A DNA stretch of 64,000 nucleotides from Melanocharis versteri (Eukaryota; Chordata; Aves; Passeriformes; Melanocharitidae): positions 1,218,225-1,282,224 of the forward strand of contig VZTG01003728.1 in NCBI GenBank assembly GCA_013397845.1, read 5' to 3'. The notes below the pieces were generated by a model, which searched no databases, had not been told where the DNA came from, and saw only the letters and a program-made list of their open reading frames with translations. Both the position numbers and the translations under genes were made by a program. Below, in pieces: positions 13,001 to 25,967 of the stretch. Every line of letters begins with the position of its first letter. The first letter of the stretch is position 1.

Positions 13001-13349
13001 TAATTATTCCACATGCATTTAGAGCCTTCTTTCTCCCTGAAAAACTGTAACTGAGATATGGCAACCTGTCCTTTTAATAACTTACAATATCACCTTATCA
13101 CCTTTCCAGGCAATTTTGCATTAATTAAGGAAATACAGTCACTTGCCAAACGTGCTTTATCCAGGAACCCCATTGGGGTGACTAGTGTGCATAGTGTGCT
13201 GTGGGCCAGCTCAGATCTTTCCACCGCAGCAGCAGAGCTCCCCTTTCCAGCACTTACCGGGTGGCTTTGAATCCCTGTTTGCACAATGGGCCTGTGCACA
13301 GTGAAGCTTGTTCTGGGGGAGCTGCAGCACTGTCTGTCTCCTCTCTTTG
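10073..13349. other. AT-rich unique sequence, no gene seen
   Basis: No exon, RNA gene or repeat family is recognised. A small inverted repeat lies at 12800-12818 (AATTCG / CGAATT, 7-base spacer). The frames present are short and unremarkable. Confidence 0.5.
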
Positions 13350-14080
13350 TAGGATATTTGAGTTCATGAGCGACCTTTAAAGGTCAGCAAGTCTCTTCAG
13401 TGAGCAGGGAGATCTTCAATTAGATCAGGTTGCTCAGAGCCTGGTCCAGACTCATCTTGAATAAGCCTCCGAGATAGGGTATCTTCCACCTTATCTGAGA
13501 AACCTGTTCCAGTGTTTCGCCACACTCATTGTAAAAAATCCTTTCCTGTATCTAGTCTGAAACTGCCGTTTTTATGTACTGGGACAGTACGGTCTCCCCA
13601 AAACCTCTTATTCTCCAGGCTGAACAACCCTGACTCTCAGCTTTTCTTCATAGGAGATGTGCTCCATCCTTCTGGTCACCCTTATAGCCCTCCTCCATAA
13701 CTACTTCAACAGGTCCGTGTCCTTCCTGTGCTGGGACCCCAGAGCTGATGCAGCACTGCAGGTGGGGTCTCAGCAGAGCAGAGCAGAGGGGCAGAATCCC
13801 CTCTCTCCCCTGCTGCCCACGCTGCTCTGGATGCAGCCCAGGACACGTTTGGCTCTCTGGGCTGGGAGTGCCCATGGCTGGGTCATGTCCAGCCTCTCAT
13901 CTCCCAGCACCCCCAAGTCCTTCTGGGCAGGGCTGCTCTGGTCTGTCCATCCCCAGCCTGTGCTGATACCAGGGGTTGCCCCAACCCAGGTGCAGCCCCA
14001 GCGCTTGTTCTTATTGGACCTCATGAGGCTCGCATGGCTTCACTTCTGAAGCTCTTCCAGGTCACTCTGAATGGCATTGT
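13350..14080 (-). mobile_element. Long 5'-truncated CR1 LINE
   Basis: About 730 bases matching the last part of CR1 ORF2 and its 3' region, read on the minus strand. Plus-strand landmarks in order are TTAGATCAGGTTGCTCAGAG, then TTCTCCAGGCTGAACAACCC, AGGTGGGGTCTCAGCAGAGC, CACCCCCAAGTCCTTCTG, CCAGGGGTTGCCCCAACCCA and CCTCATGAGGCTCGCATGG. The order and spacing match avian CR1. The frame is broken by stops and indels, so it is inactive. Overlapping frames at 13648-14049 on both strands are this element, not genes. The left terminus lacks a clean octamer tail. Confidence 0.93.
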
Positions 14081-16846
14081 GTTTCATTTTCTGTGATGTG
14101 GCTCCAGCCATTGCCCAGACAAGCCCCTTTGAAAATCCTGGTGGTAGTGCTTGTCAAAATCCATTGTAATAAATGTAATAAATACTTTCCTAAAACCCAA
14201 ATGTCATAATGTTCTTCAGTAACTTCATTTTTAAAGACCAGAGCAATGATTTATATTTCCTGTCATTTCAGAATTTTTCCATCTCAAACCTAGCTAGTCA
14301 AAGTGAAAATTTTTTTTATTAGCCTCAGTTAAGCCATCATCAAAGATGCTTTTTTGGAATGGGAGTCTTCCTGGTTAATCACTAACATGATGATGAAAGT
14401 GATACATCAGCCACATATCACATTCAAAATGGAGATGTCTAGTCCCCAGGATCAATAAAAATTTTAAAGTCCAGTTTCCTGTATGACTGCATGCTTCTGA
14501 AATACCCTAAATTCGTTCCTAAAAGATGGCTGTGGAGAAACATAATTCTAGTATTTCTCATAGATTCTCTTGAATTAGATTGGGAATTGCTCATGGTATA
14601 AGTAACCATACATAGAAAGCAATGCCAGTTTTGCAGCCGTATGTGGAATTTTCCTGATAATATTTCTGAAACTGGGTCACTTTTATGAGAAGTGCTAAAT
14701 ATTTAAATTCAAACTTAATCCTTGAAGTGTGCTAATTCTGTCTTTTTAAGAATTTGATAGTACTTGCAAGGCAAACTCTAAGGACTATTAAAGCTAAAAA
14801 CTACCAGAATTAAGAAAAAAAAGAAAATAGATCCCTTAATATAAAAACAAATGGAATTTTGGCAAACTGAATAGCATCTTTTTACTCCAGTATAGAGTTA
14901 CACTCAGTGCATACCAACAGTTTCATATTTGAACTCAACAGTGAATTCCATGCATAAGGAGAGATGAAGGATGAATTGTTTCTGTTCTTCATTTCCCTGA
15001 GTTAAAACAGTAACATATTCATAAATAAGCATTCCTTAAGCATCATAATTTTTACATTGAAATGAAATGTTTAGACTAGTTAGATTAGATTTGACTTCAG
15101 AATACTATAAAATCTGATATCATAGTAATTGAGGACAATTTATCTCTTGTGTTATGTACCTTTTTTTGTCACTAAAAGGCAAGAATCATGAAAGGGAGGT
15201 GGCAGGGACTGGAAAAGGAAAAAAATAATTCTTTTTTAAAGAGGAACTACACAGAATTAAGGTCCTTGTTCATACAATCTATGGTAGTAATTTTATTTAG
15301 GAGAGAGGTGATAGAGTGATGAGTACTATAAAAGGTATAAATAGGTGAAAGATGTAGAATAGTTTACAGAATGTATTTCTAAACAGTTTAAGGAAAGAAA
15401 TAAAAATTCAGCATCTTCAAAAAGTATATATCTTTAATATTTTAAAAGGTTAAAATATTTAAATTGCAGTATACTGGATTGACCAAACCGATAACATTTA
15501 CCGTGGCTATGATAAATTTTGACAAAATGCCACTCCTGACTGTGAATGCCAGTTCTCCTTTCAATTGGCAAAAATATTTGGCAGCAGTGTAACTTAGGAA
15601 GACATGGCATCTCCCAAGAGATGATTCAGAGAACCTTATAGCAATCCACTTACTTGTTAACATTTTAGAAAAGGATTTGAGAGGTTTATTCTTTTTTTTA
15701 AGAAAAAGCTGTTGAATTTTAAAGCTGAAAAGTAGGGTATCATCTTGGATACATGAAAAGAAATCCTCTTTTATAGATGGAGAAGAAACTGTCATTGCCT
15801 TGTAGCTTAAAGTTATTCTGAACATTCTTGTGCCCTAGATTTTCCCTCAACACTCAGTATATGTTTTGAGATAAAAGTTGTTCTTTCTGATAAACAGAAA
15901 TAATGAGTGTAACTGCAGTAACTTCATACTTCAGTTCTACGAGTTTCAACAGTACTTTGGCACTTCCAAACATTAAAAATATTAAAAAGACATAGGAAAA
16001 AATACCATGAAGGGTGTAGACAAAGATTCCTTTCTTCCCTTTGCATTTTGCCTGATGACTGGCTACATAGGCTTGGTTTTGTTTACTTCCCTGCAGGAAT
16101 AGTGTGCGTATACAAAGCAAAATTATTGTTACCTGGAAATTAGTCATTGCTACAAGAGTCTCTGTGGGACTTGTTCCAGCAGTGACACCTAGAATCCTGT
16201 GCTAACCATCTATTTTTACAAAAGTCATCATAAGGTTTTCAGCTCAGGATGGCATGGTGAGTGGGGAGCCTTCTGGGCTGGGTGGTTATGCCAGCAGTGT
16301 TTCCAGCAGGCACACTGGAGAGCATCCTGGTGAGCACCCGCGAGAGCAAACCCGGGTACTTTTCATTTCCTGCTGGGTTTGGCAGTGAACCCGGCTCACA
16401 GCCATCCTCTCTGAGGCAGAGGGACTGAGTTTAGACCACTCCCTCGCTTCAGGACAAGACTGGTCTCAAGGCAAGCTGTTTCATGGAGACACTTACTCAG
16501 AGAGTCCCTCAGGACATCCACATTTTTGTGATGCTATGGGGATCATGTTATATAAAATGGTCACTGTACCAGAAAAGGTGCAGTGACTTTTAATACATGC
16601 AAACCAGTACTGACTAGCCTGTCCACTTTATGTATGAATGCTGTCTATTTTAAACATCTTTATGCTCACTAGTGCCTGAAATCTATCCCGTTTATTTATG
16701 GGTCTAATTTTTTAAATGTTTTCTAAAAATACAAACAGACTTGGCCAATGAGTTACGCATATAAAATGCAGTCATATTTGTATGCCACTGTCACAACTCA
16801 CCAGATACAAACCAAGTGGCAGTCACTACTTTTTCAACAAATTTGC
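14081..16846. other. AT-rich unique sequence, no gene seen
   Basis: Two neighbouring minus-strand frames (15442-15825, 127 codons; 15854-16147, 97 codons) are the longest here but show no recognised domain and a composition typical of AT-rich noncoding DNA. The stretch 16240-16460 is somewhat GC-richer. No splice structure could be supported. Confidence 0.45.
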
Positions 16847-16915
16847 ATAATATATATAATATATATAATATATATAAATTTGATAATATAAAATATATAA
16901 TATATAAAATATATT
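16847..16915. repeat. AT microsatellite
   Basis: Degenerate (AT)n with repeated ATATATAAT units and TATAAA interruptions, about 69 bases. Probably length-polymorphic. Confidence 0.9.
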
Positions 16916-19900
16916 AAGCAAATGTTTCATTTGTTTAACACAGGATGTGATTCTTTAAACCAAATGACAATTATATCACAATAATAAAGGGATACACAGA
17001 AGTGTTCATTAAAAGAAAAAGGTAATCTCTTCCTAAATTCCTTTTTTACTGACCTTTGACAGATTTGGAGCAAGTCTTCGGAGTTCACATACCATTAATT
17101 TTTTAAGAAAGCTTTTGATGTTCTGTGATGCTGAGAGCTTTCCTACTGCTTTGAGAACAGCCTAATGAAACTAAGATATGTGGTGTTCTAACAGCCCTGT
17201 ACATAGGTCATGGGTGTTTGTGTCTTCATGGTGACTGCAGAGAGGGCATGTCACGTCCTTGACAATTTTTTTTGCAGATACACCTTTCAACAGAGATACA
17301 ATTCTACTGTGGCTAAAGTGGATTTCTAATTGTCTTCTCTGAGGAATGAATTGATGTCAACAGCAGGGACTGTCAATATTGCCTAAATCAAGCACAGCAT
17401 TAAGATTATTCTTTGCTAAAGAGATATTCAGGGAAGCTGTGATGCTTTCAGAAATTCTGAAAATGCAGGTTTGTCTTCTGTTCTCATCAGTACAAATCCC
17501 AGTCTGTTGTGTTGGTAGGTTAACACTGTGAACATTTCCAGTGTAACCAAGTACAGAATCTGACACAAAATCCACAGAGTCATTGTATTTTTAGGGTCTG
17601 TTGAAGATATGGTCTACTGTATGGAAAAGGAGAGTTGGACAGACGCTTATGCGTCTAATATTAAGTTTCAAGTTTGGCACTCAAGCTACTATACAGGTCT
17701 TTAGATAAATTGGCCTGTGTAAAAGACTAAATGGTGCAACTTTGGCAAGAGAAACAAGAGGATTAACCAAAGGTTGTTGGAACAGGGAAAGCAGAAACTG
17801 CATAAACTGTTTGGATGTCTTCTAGCACTATTGCAGACAGGATTTCTGCAGTTTGTTGTCCCCAGAAAAAGGCAACCCAAAAGAGCCCTTGTTGAAGTCT
17901 GAGGCTTTTTTAATGGTAAACCACGAAAAGCACCTTTGATGTTTACAGTGGGAATCAAGATCAGAGTTGATCAGACAGCTGCTGACAAGCTCTCCTGAAA
18001 ATGCAGCACAATGGGGTTGCTGTAGTCAAGAGGGTATTTTTGCTTCTGTTAGAATAAACCTACTTTGTTTTGTACAATATAAGGAACAAAAATCATCAAA
18101 GTGGAGTCTGGAAAGTTCCATTTCCTGTTTTCTGGCCTTGGTTAGATATCCCATAATAATAAGTAACAATGCTTGTGAATGAATAACTATCTCCCCAATA
18201 TACCCTGAATGTACTATTAATGAATTTTGTCTTGTTGAAATGCAATAAAGAATTTTCTGAGAATCTTGCTTCTATTACTTTCTTTGCTTAGAGTAAATGA
18301 GGAAAATTAAACAAGGAGCCTATAAAAGCAGCAGGAGAACATTTTGAAACCTTCCCTATCCATTCTTTTCTAAAGCCCTGTAGATAATTGCTCGGTGGAC
18401 AGAACAATTTCACAACAAATGAACAAAATACCCAAACCAAGTATCAGTGTAATAAAATCATCACTGTGATTGACTTGTATTTTCCTGTGTTACCATAGGT
18501 CTAATATTAGTCAAAACCCAATCTTTTTGTAGGATATGAAAAAAAAATTAACATTTACCTTTGTCAGAGCTAACCAGGAGTTGCACAATGTCAGTCCATA
18601 GATTTTTGAAACATCCAGGGAAAATTGTCTGGAAAAAGATGGACTTGCTGCAAAATTCGGAAGCTTTGTAGGGCGAGAGTGTTCACTTTAGACCATGGCA
18701 GGAATCCATGCAGTAAATGGTAGAGGCCACTGAATTATTCCAATGTGTTTTGATACAAGTAACGGCTTAGTGAAAGAAATTACAGTGACAGATTAATGTC
18801 AGTGATGTATCACTTTTGATAATGCATTCATTTTTTGAAAAATGCTACTTTATCCCTTTCAACTTTGAAAAACATCGTTTTTTATTCAGAAATACCAGTC
18901 GTAAAACCTTCAAATCTTATGCACAAAAGAAGTAGGACCCCACTGTAGCTGCTGGAATAGTGTTGGGGCAGGAAGGAAGGTGATTTAACTTCTGAGTGCA
19001 TGAAGTATACTGTTGGCCCAGGTTATGAAGATGGATTTTTGCAATGATTTTTCTGTTTCGTATGGAGTCAGTTAGAATACTTAAATCTGACAGATATTTT
19101 TTAGGCCAAGAATTACAAAAATATGCCTGTGAGTTCCTATCTCAGTGGATCTTTGTTGATTAAGAATCTTTCAATTTAAAGGTCTTTCTTTTCTGCTGTG
19201 ATTGTGACCTTTGTTAGGTGTTCCACTTTTTTCACTCAGAAGTCTGTAGTATTCTTGAAGCTTTGTAGGAATGAATCTTGACAATATCTGGTTAAATATA
19301 GCCATATAAACTCGTAAGTCAGCCTGTTGAAATGATGCTATTTCTTTCAAATTCTTGATAAAAACACTGTCACAGAATAGAGCTATAGAAAGTGTTTTGG
19401 CAGCTGCAGCAGTAATATTTGAAGCATCTTCATAATTAGTGTTATCTACAGCTTATTTACTATTTAGATTCACTGAAATTTGCTGCCAAATTAACAGCTT
19501 TTGCTCTCTTGGGACTTTTAAAATAACATGGTCCAGCACACAATTTTATTTCCAGCTTGCCTCCATTCTCTTTTTATTCTTTTTTTAATGTATTTAATGA
19601 GGCTGATTATTTGCCTATGTCTTTCAAGCTTTTTTTCTGATGTGCTTTTTTTTTTTTCTTTTTTTTTTAATGAGAAATGTGGACACATATGGGATTAGTA
19701 TGGAAAAAATCCACAATCATGAATAAATATAAGGGAATATAGACAAAATCTACAACATTTAATCCATTTGAGTACTATGCTACTGTTGCCTCTCTTGGCC
19801 TGAGTTATTACCTCATAGCTGAGGCAATCTGCTAGAAGGAGACATTAATGATGCAGGAAACACCATTTATTACCACAGGCACAGTCAGAATATTTTTTAT

Positions 19901-21479
19901 TTTTGGAAATGAAGATTTAATTTTTGAAGAGGGGGTAGAGCATAGCAATACCTTTTTGGTAAATGCTAAGAAACACAACTGCTGTTTCACGACAAAGGTA
20001 AAAGGGCTCCAAAACTGTTGCTGACAGACTGGTTTTGCATTAGAGAGAGGATTAAGATATGAGTTTACCCGTTTACTTTTTAGTCCTGTGTGGTTAAAAA
20101 GATTTAAGTTGTTCCTTCCCAGTTCATTGCTGCATTCCCTCTGTTGACAGTAAGAGTGTAAGTACACTGCATCGTTCTGTACTTTGGTTGGGAGAGAACA
20201 AGTCATTAAAAAGGTTGGTGTTCAGCTTCCCTTTCCCAGTTTCAGCCTTAGCCAGAAGAGGTGAAGTCCAAGTGCCTGAGAACACTTGTCTGTGATTCTG
20301 CAGTTAGCAGAAATGCAGTTACTCACTGCAGAACTCACTGCAGTTAGCAGAAGTGTTCTCCTTTAACTGAAGTGGCCTTTGGGTCGGGCGATCCGGGGAG
20401 AAAAGCTTTGCCTGCTGGATTATGCCTTCTTGTGAGGGTCCAAACTAGCCACAGGAAATGGCAGGACAGCATTGTCTATTAGAATACCTCTCTACTTCCT
20501 AATGAAGAAAGATTAGAGAGCAGGGCCATACCTTGATCCCCACTGGTCAGCACCGGAGTTCAGCAGCTGTAGGATGGATCACATCCATCTTCCTTGAACT
20601 GCCATGAGGAGTGGAGTGAGAAGGATGTTCCCCTACATCACACTCCTCAGAGCTGATTCCATGTGGGAAGCCACAGTGAGATCTGCTGCTGTTTTGCAAA
20701 TGGTAAAATGTCACACTGTGAAATATAAGTCTTGTGGAGCCAGTGACTGGAATCAGTCTCCTTTTAATCTTTTGTACTGATGTCAAACCTTGGCCTCACT
20801 GGTGTGTTGTGGAACACCACTTCAGAGATAGTCTGTAAAAATAAAAAGTGCACTGCTGGTCCTGGTAGGTTGTCAGATTTTTTAATGTCCCCAGTGGAAT
20901 AATTTTGAAGTTTTTCTCATGGAGGTTTATTTCTGTCTGAGCTTTGATAATGTAAGTCCATGGAATGCTTGGGGTTTTCTTCTTGCGATTTGATAGTAGA
21001 AGCAAAGGGATGCTAAATATTTCTTTCCCCTGACTAACAAATCCACTTTTTATGGCATTCATAGAATACCATGTCAGGATGTTACAGCCATTTAAAACAA
21101 GGCTAAAAACCTGTGAATTTGTGAAGTCCTCCTCTCCTTTAAGTGTGCTTTGCTTGACGTCACCAAGCTGCATCTAGCATACCTCAGCTGATCGAAAGCT
21201 GGCGTGGAGATGCTGGACACAGACCCAGTGATGGACAGCTGCATTTCAGAAGTGTTTTGTTTCTTGTGCCCTACACATGGCAGGGCACAGTAGGGGTTAG
21301 CAGTTTCCCAGGGGCCGGGACCATGGGAATTTCCCAGGGCAGCAAGACAGGGCTTCACAGCCGGGGCTGTCTCACTCCTGTTGCATTAAGGGTATAGGAA
21401 TTTAGCAGAAAATTAACCTCCTTGTGTTCCAGCTGGTCTTCAGATATTGGAAGAGCTGGGTGTGGCTGGGCTAAGTTTC
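16916..21479. other. Unique sequence, no gene seen
   Basis: No recognised exon or repeat family. A T-rich tract lies at 19568-19668, a short internal repeat (GCAGTTAGCAGAA twice) at 20300-20354, and a small hairpin AGACGC-TTAT-GCGTCT at 17641-17656. Minus-strand frames at 19832-20206 (124 codons) and 20796-21173 (125 codons) have no recognisable family. A CAATAAAG signal near 18242 is not accompanied by other transcript evidence. Confidence 0.45.
19568..19668. repeat. T-rich low-complexity tract
   Basis: Interrupted T homopolymers, the longest cluster at 19646-19668. If transcribed from the minus strand it would read as an A-rich stretch, but no adjoining retroposon body was recognised. Confidence 0.75.
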
Positions 21480-22030
21480 TGATTATAGCCAGTTTAGCAC
21501 TGTAAGTCTGGTTGAACTCGAAAAAAGAATTTGCGTGAGCACAGACACATAAATAATCAAATTTACCAATTTAGTACTATAGGTATGATCACGTTCAATA
21601 TGGATTTGCATGATCCAGATTCATGAATAGTTTGGTTTATTGAAGCAACAGGAAAGCAGGTTCAGGATTGCAGGTCATACATGGTGATAAACTAATTAAA
21701 GAGTGTTAGCATGTGGCACAACAGGAAGTATAGTGAGGGAGATTTGTTAGCACTACATATACATATGCACAAATGAATATTCATCAGTCTACATGAACAC
21801 AGTTGGAGGCAAAAAGCTCAACTAAAGGAGCACCTTCAGAGTTGGAGGGGAGACACAGCCCATTGACAGATCCCAAGCAGGCAGAGATGTTTTCCTCCTC
21901 TGGAGGTGTTTTCTCCCTCCAATCCATACTGCTCTCCCCTTTTACACCATAGATTCTGGCCTGTCCCGCGGGAATGGAACAATCACATGTTATAGGTGGG
22001 GTTTGGAGACATACGATATGCATGCTTTAC
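21480..22030 (-). mobile_element. Possible old LTR (tentative)
   Basis: Read on the minus strand, the region has a GTGTAAAAGG stretch, a long transcribed-like segment, then GCTTCAATAAACC (poly(A) signal at 21636-21641 on the minus strand) and about 150 bases ending near GCTAAACTGGCTATAATC. This resembles the promoter, R and U5 arrangement of a retroviral LTR. No internal viral region, clear TG/CA ends or target duplication was found, so the call is weak. It could be ordinary intergenic DNA. Confidence 0.25.
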
Positions 22031-23399
22031 ATGCCCCGTGTTCTCCTTCAGTTGCATCCTGAGGCGTATGTAAATTAATATCTAAATGCTGATTAATGAG
22101 CATCTCAGTTACTTCCACTCAGGATTTATAGTTGACAAAAAAGTCGAACAAACACTTTGGTCCTACTCCACATTCTGAAGTGGCAATAAAGGCTTTCTCG
22201 TCAGAGGGTCATTGCACCTATCATTTTCTTCTTAATGAACTAGATTTCCAACAAGGCTTGTTTTCATGGTGAAGGGACTATGGCCATCAACTGGTACAGA
22301 GGGGCAGCTGAAACAACATTGGGCTGTGAGACCCCAGCTGCAGTCCAGACATCATTCAGTTGATAGTCCTTGCTCAAGCCAGGTGCAAGATAAACAAGGG
22401 GTCCAGCTCATGTCTTCTCAGTCTCATCAATTCTTCTCTGTCTTAAAGCAACACTGTACAATTCTGACCCTTTACTACAGTTCCACAGTCAAACAGCTGG
22501 GCGGGATGAGGGGACAGCAAGGCAGCCCTCTCCCTGGGCCTTGGGCATCTTCCTGGGGATGGGTTGGTATCCATGGAGGATTGCTGTGGCTTTATGTATA
22601 TTAACACACATACTTCACCTGCTTTATTTGAAAGTAAAAAGACTCCGTTTACTTGAATTTTAGGTGTGCTACTTGCCCACTTTTACTGGACATCACCACT
22701 ACTGTCATGGGGAAAGAAGGACTCAGCAACACTTCTGTAGCTTTACTGAAAGTAAACTGTGCCTTTTTGAAAAACAACGTACTCCAGGGATTGTCTGTGA
22801 CTTCAGAGATTCTGTTAAAGGCCACCACGCCATGGACAAAGCACACTTGCATTAATAAATCACGTCTGTTCCCATTTCCTGTGGCCATATATCCCCTCCC
22901 AAGTCCTTCAGGAGCTCTGCAGTTGGTAGTTGGCAAGAATTCATTCTTTTTCTCTCAAAGGCTCTGAAGGCTCAATGACCAACCTGCAACTCTCTGAAAT
23001 AGAGAAATTATGCTTAAGGTGATAATAACAGAAAATACAAAAACTGGTAATTCCAAAAACCAAGATCTGACTAACAGGAGTGTGTTTTGCATTGCCTGGT
23101 TTTGGTAGTGGTGGGGCCACAGAAATGGCTTCTATGAGAAGCTGGAAAAGCTTCCACCATGTCTGGCAGAGCCAATCCCTGATGGGTCTGAAGATGGACA
23201 TGCTGCTGGCCAAGCCTGGGCTGATTAGAGATAGTGGCAATGCCTCTGTGATAACAGATTTGAGAAGAAAATCAAAACAAAGAGGGGCATGTGCAGGTTT
23301 TTTTCCTAGCCAGAGAAGAGGAGGAGGTGAGAACATGTGAGGGAAACAACATGGTGGTGATGCCTAAAGGAAGGCCACCTGGAACAGAGGCTGGACAGA
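22031..23399. other. Unique sequence, no gene seen
   Basis: Frames at 22649-22967 on both strands overlap one another and none has a recognised domain. No repeat family was identified. Confidence 0.4.
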
Positions 23400-23521
23400 G
23401 TTAAAGAATAAAGCACATATTTATTGAAAGGCCTTCACAGGACACACCCCGGGAGTACAAAAGCCTGGCCAAGACTATACACAGGATGGGCCTCCAAGAT
23501 GGACCCCAGGTCACGCGTTCT
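23400..23521 (-). mobile_element. Probable antisense ERV LTR fragment
   Basis: Begins with an antisense poly(A)-like ATATTTATTGAAAGGCC, then a segment with CAAGATGGACCCCAGGTCAC. This arrangement resembles antisense copies of avian ERVK-type LTRs, from general memory of such repeats. It runs straight into the N gap, so its extent is unknown. It has the opposite orientation to the LTR on the other side of the gap. Confidence 0.4.
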
Positions 23522-23812
23522 NNNNNNNNNNNNNNNNNNNNNNNNNNNNNNNNNNNNNNNNNNNNNNNNNNNNNNNNNNNNNNNNNNNNNNNNNNNNNNN
23601 NNNNNNNNNNNNNNNNNNNNNNNNNNNNNNNNNNNNNNNNNNNNNNNNNNNNNNNNNNNNNNNNNNNNNNNNNNNNNNNNNNNNNNNNNNNNNNNNNNNN
23701 NNNNNNNNNNNNNNNNNNNNNNNNNNNNNNNNNNNNNNNNNNNNNNNNNNNNNNNNNNNNNNNNNNNNNNNNNNNNNNNNNNNNNNNNNNNNNNNNNNNN
23801 NNNNNNNNNNNN
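23522..23812. other. Assembly gap (291 N)
   Basis: 291 undetermined bases between two LTR-like segments. Repeats or GC-rich LTR sequence probably caused the break. Long frames spanning it are artefacts of X codons. Confidence 0.99.
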
Positions 23813-23984
23813 GCAGTACAAAATCTAAAAAATATGAAAGTTAAAACTAAAGGTATCAGTGGCACCCAGGTCAGTGGAGAAGCAGGGAGAGGAGGTGCTC
23901 CAGGCACCGGAGCCGAGATTCCTCTGCAGGCCGTGATGCAGCCCGTGGTGAAGCAGCTGTGCCCCTGCAGCCCGTGGAGATCCA

Positions 23985-24060
23985 TGGGGATGCAGAGATC
24001 CACCCACAGCCCCTGCAGATCCACAGGGGATGCAGAGATCCACCCGCAGCCCATGGGGAG
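23985..24060. repeat. Tandem repeat inside the LTR
   Basis: A roughly 40-base unit containing GGGGATGCAGAGATCCACCC occurs twice in succession, with CACAGCCCC versus GCAGCCCAT differences. Internal repeat expansion is usual in the U3 part of this LTR type. Confidence 0.75.
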
Positions 24061-24514
24061 GTGCCCACAGCAGAGCAGGTGGATGCCTGGAGGAGGCTGT
24101 GATCCAGCGGGAGTGCCGGTGGAGAGAGAGGGCCCTGCTCCTAGGCTGGAGCAGCCTGTCTTTGGAGGACTGCACCCGTGGGGAGAGAGCCACGCCACAG
24201 CAGTTTTGGGAGGACTGTGTGCTCATGGGAGGGACTCACATTGCAGCAGTTTTCGCAGGACTGTTGCTCATGAGATTGGAACCACGCTGGAGAAGTTCAC
24301 GGAGAACTGTCTCCCGTGGAAGGGACCCCATGATCTCACAGGGGAAGGACTCCTCTCCCAGAGCAGTGGAGGAAAACCTCAGGTGATGAACTGAGCAAAT
24401 CCCCGTGCCCTGTCTCGCTGCGCTGTCTGTGAGAAGGAGGGAGCAGCTGGGGGAAGAAAAGGTGCTTTTAAGGGCTTATTTTACTTCTCATCATTCTCCT
24501 CTGATTTTGTTAGT

Positions 24515-24520
24515 AATAAA
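24515..24520 (+). terminator. LTR poly(A) signal AATAAA
   Basis: Canonical AATAAA at the position expected in this LTR, about 180 bases before its 3' end, within GTTAGTAATAAACTCAC. It would end transcripts that start upstream in the LTR. Whether it is still used is unknown. Confidence 0.6.
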
Positions 24521-24697
24521 CTCACTTTGCACCACTAAGTTGAGCCTGTTTTGCCCTTGGAGTGTTTTCTCCTAGTCCTTATCTTAACTCCTGAAGCATT
24601 CATTAAATTTTCCTCTCCTCTGCCCAGCTGCGGCAGGGCAGGGTGAGTGAGCAGCTTTTGTGGGTGCCTGGCATTTGGCCAGTGTCAAACCACAACA

Positions 24698-25967
24698 AGC
24701 AGCAATGACCTGAAGGGAGCAAGCATCCAGGAGTGCACATGCACCTGAACCCACTAGGAAGTGGTAACAAAAACCCCACTGACCTGTAGCAAACTGAGGT
24801 TTTGGCACTCATATTTAGCAATTCAGCTGCAGAGTTAGTGGCAAAAAGCAAGGTATTTGTATGCAATGCTGACTACCCAAGAGATGGGACAACAGCCCTG
24901 GCAGTGAGCATGGAACAAAGGAGTGTTGAGCTGGATCCACATGCGCTGCACAATACACTGGCTGCGTTTGTACAATTAGCCCATCATGACGTGAGTCACG
25001 GATAATAGAGAGCTGTCTGTAATCCCACGCAGCAGCAGCAAGGCATGAGGAGCTGTGGCTGTGGCTCTGCAGGCAGGATTCCTTAAAGAAGAATAATTGG
25101 GTCACTTGACATGTGTTTGGCATCTGTATGGCCAAGAAAATAACTCAGCCAAACACCTGGGAACATCATAGGATTGGTAAAAACAGATGTGTGACTAACA
25201 GGAAAATCCTGCAAGCCCAGTTTCCTTTTCATTGCTTTCAAAAGTGCCCATCATTTTCCCAGGTACTCACTGGTGCAGATAGACCCATACAATTTTTTTT
25301 TTTGTAATTAAACTAATTCTTTTTAAATAAATGAAATGTTGTGCTACTGTCACTGAGGTCCAGATGTGTGTGAATTTATGTGAGCAAGAAGTTTTTCAGA
25401 AAATATTATCTCAGCTTATCAGGACTTCAGTCTCAGCCAGCATATATTATCCTTTCATACATCTATGAGAATGCTTTTTTGTTTAGCTGCATGCTTTGTT
25501 CTTTTGTGAATCCTGACAGAGACAGATGTCATTTTGGCTAGCTTGACAGAAAACCAACAGTTCTCTCCACTCCTATGACAGCTACCAAGGCTCAGTGGGT
25601 TGCTGCAGGGTGACAGGCAGGAGGCCATGGAAAACAGAACAACAGAATTTCAGTTTCAAGCCCGGGAGACTGCTGTCAATATCTTGAAGCTCCCTGAGAG
25701 GTGTTAAGTATTGGTAGTTCTCCATAGCTTGAAAGAGATTGGAAATCACTGATCTGAAGGATTTAAACCCAGCAAAATCTAGAACCTAAGACGTTGCTCT
25801 CTTCCTAGGTCCATGTGTAGATAGCTTGGTTAGTTCAGGCTTATAGTCTCTTCTGTAAAACTAGCTTGTGAAGGAGACCATCACTCCTTCAGCACACTGT
25901 TTTCAGCGATGCCTGAAACATTTCAGACTAATGTTTTTTGAACCATCCTGCTTCCAAAAAATAACTG
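24698..25967. other. Unique sequence, no gene seen
   Basis: No exon or repeat family is recognised. Frames at 24802-25135 on both strands overlap and partly extend from the LTR. Confidence 0.45.

Larger units (their letters stand above)
23813..24697 (+). mobile_element. ERVK-type LTR, 5' end in gap
   Basis: From about 23869 the sequence follows an avian ERVK-type LTR. There are GC-rich repeated units with CTGCAGCCCGTGGAG-like and GATCCACCC-like motifs, then GAAGGGACCCCATGATCTC, a purine-rich segment, an AATAAA signal at 24515-24520, TTGAGCCTGTTTTGCCC, and an end in TGTCAAACCACAACA at 24697. The last ~245 bases are homologous, in reverse orientation, to 33300-33558, which shows a repeated family inside this window. 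The next six bases, AGCAGC, would be the target duplication, but the left end is not visible. The first ~55 bases after the gap are not clearly LTR. The frames at 23486-24394 are shadows. No internal gag/pol/env region is present. Confidence 0.85.

Noticed and set aside
13648..14049. 130-codon frame and overlapping frames as a Pro/Ser-rich protein
   Set aside because: The DNA is the CR1 ORF2 3' region read on the wrong strand.
18225..18275. CAATAAAG followed by GAATTTTCTGAG, as an LTR or transcript poly(A) site
   Set aside because: AATAAA hexamers are frequent in this AT-rich DNA, and no promoter core or defined ends accompany it.
23401..24394. Open frames of 128-302 codons at 23401-24394
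   Set aside because: They run through the N gap and continue in ERVK-type LTR sequence, which is noncoding.
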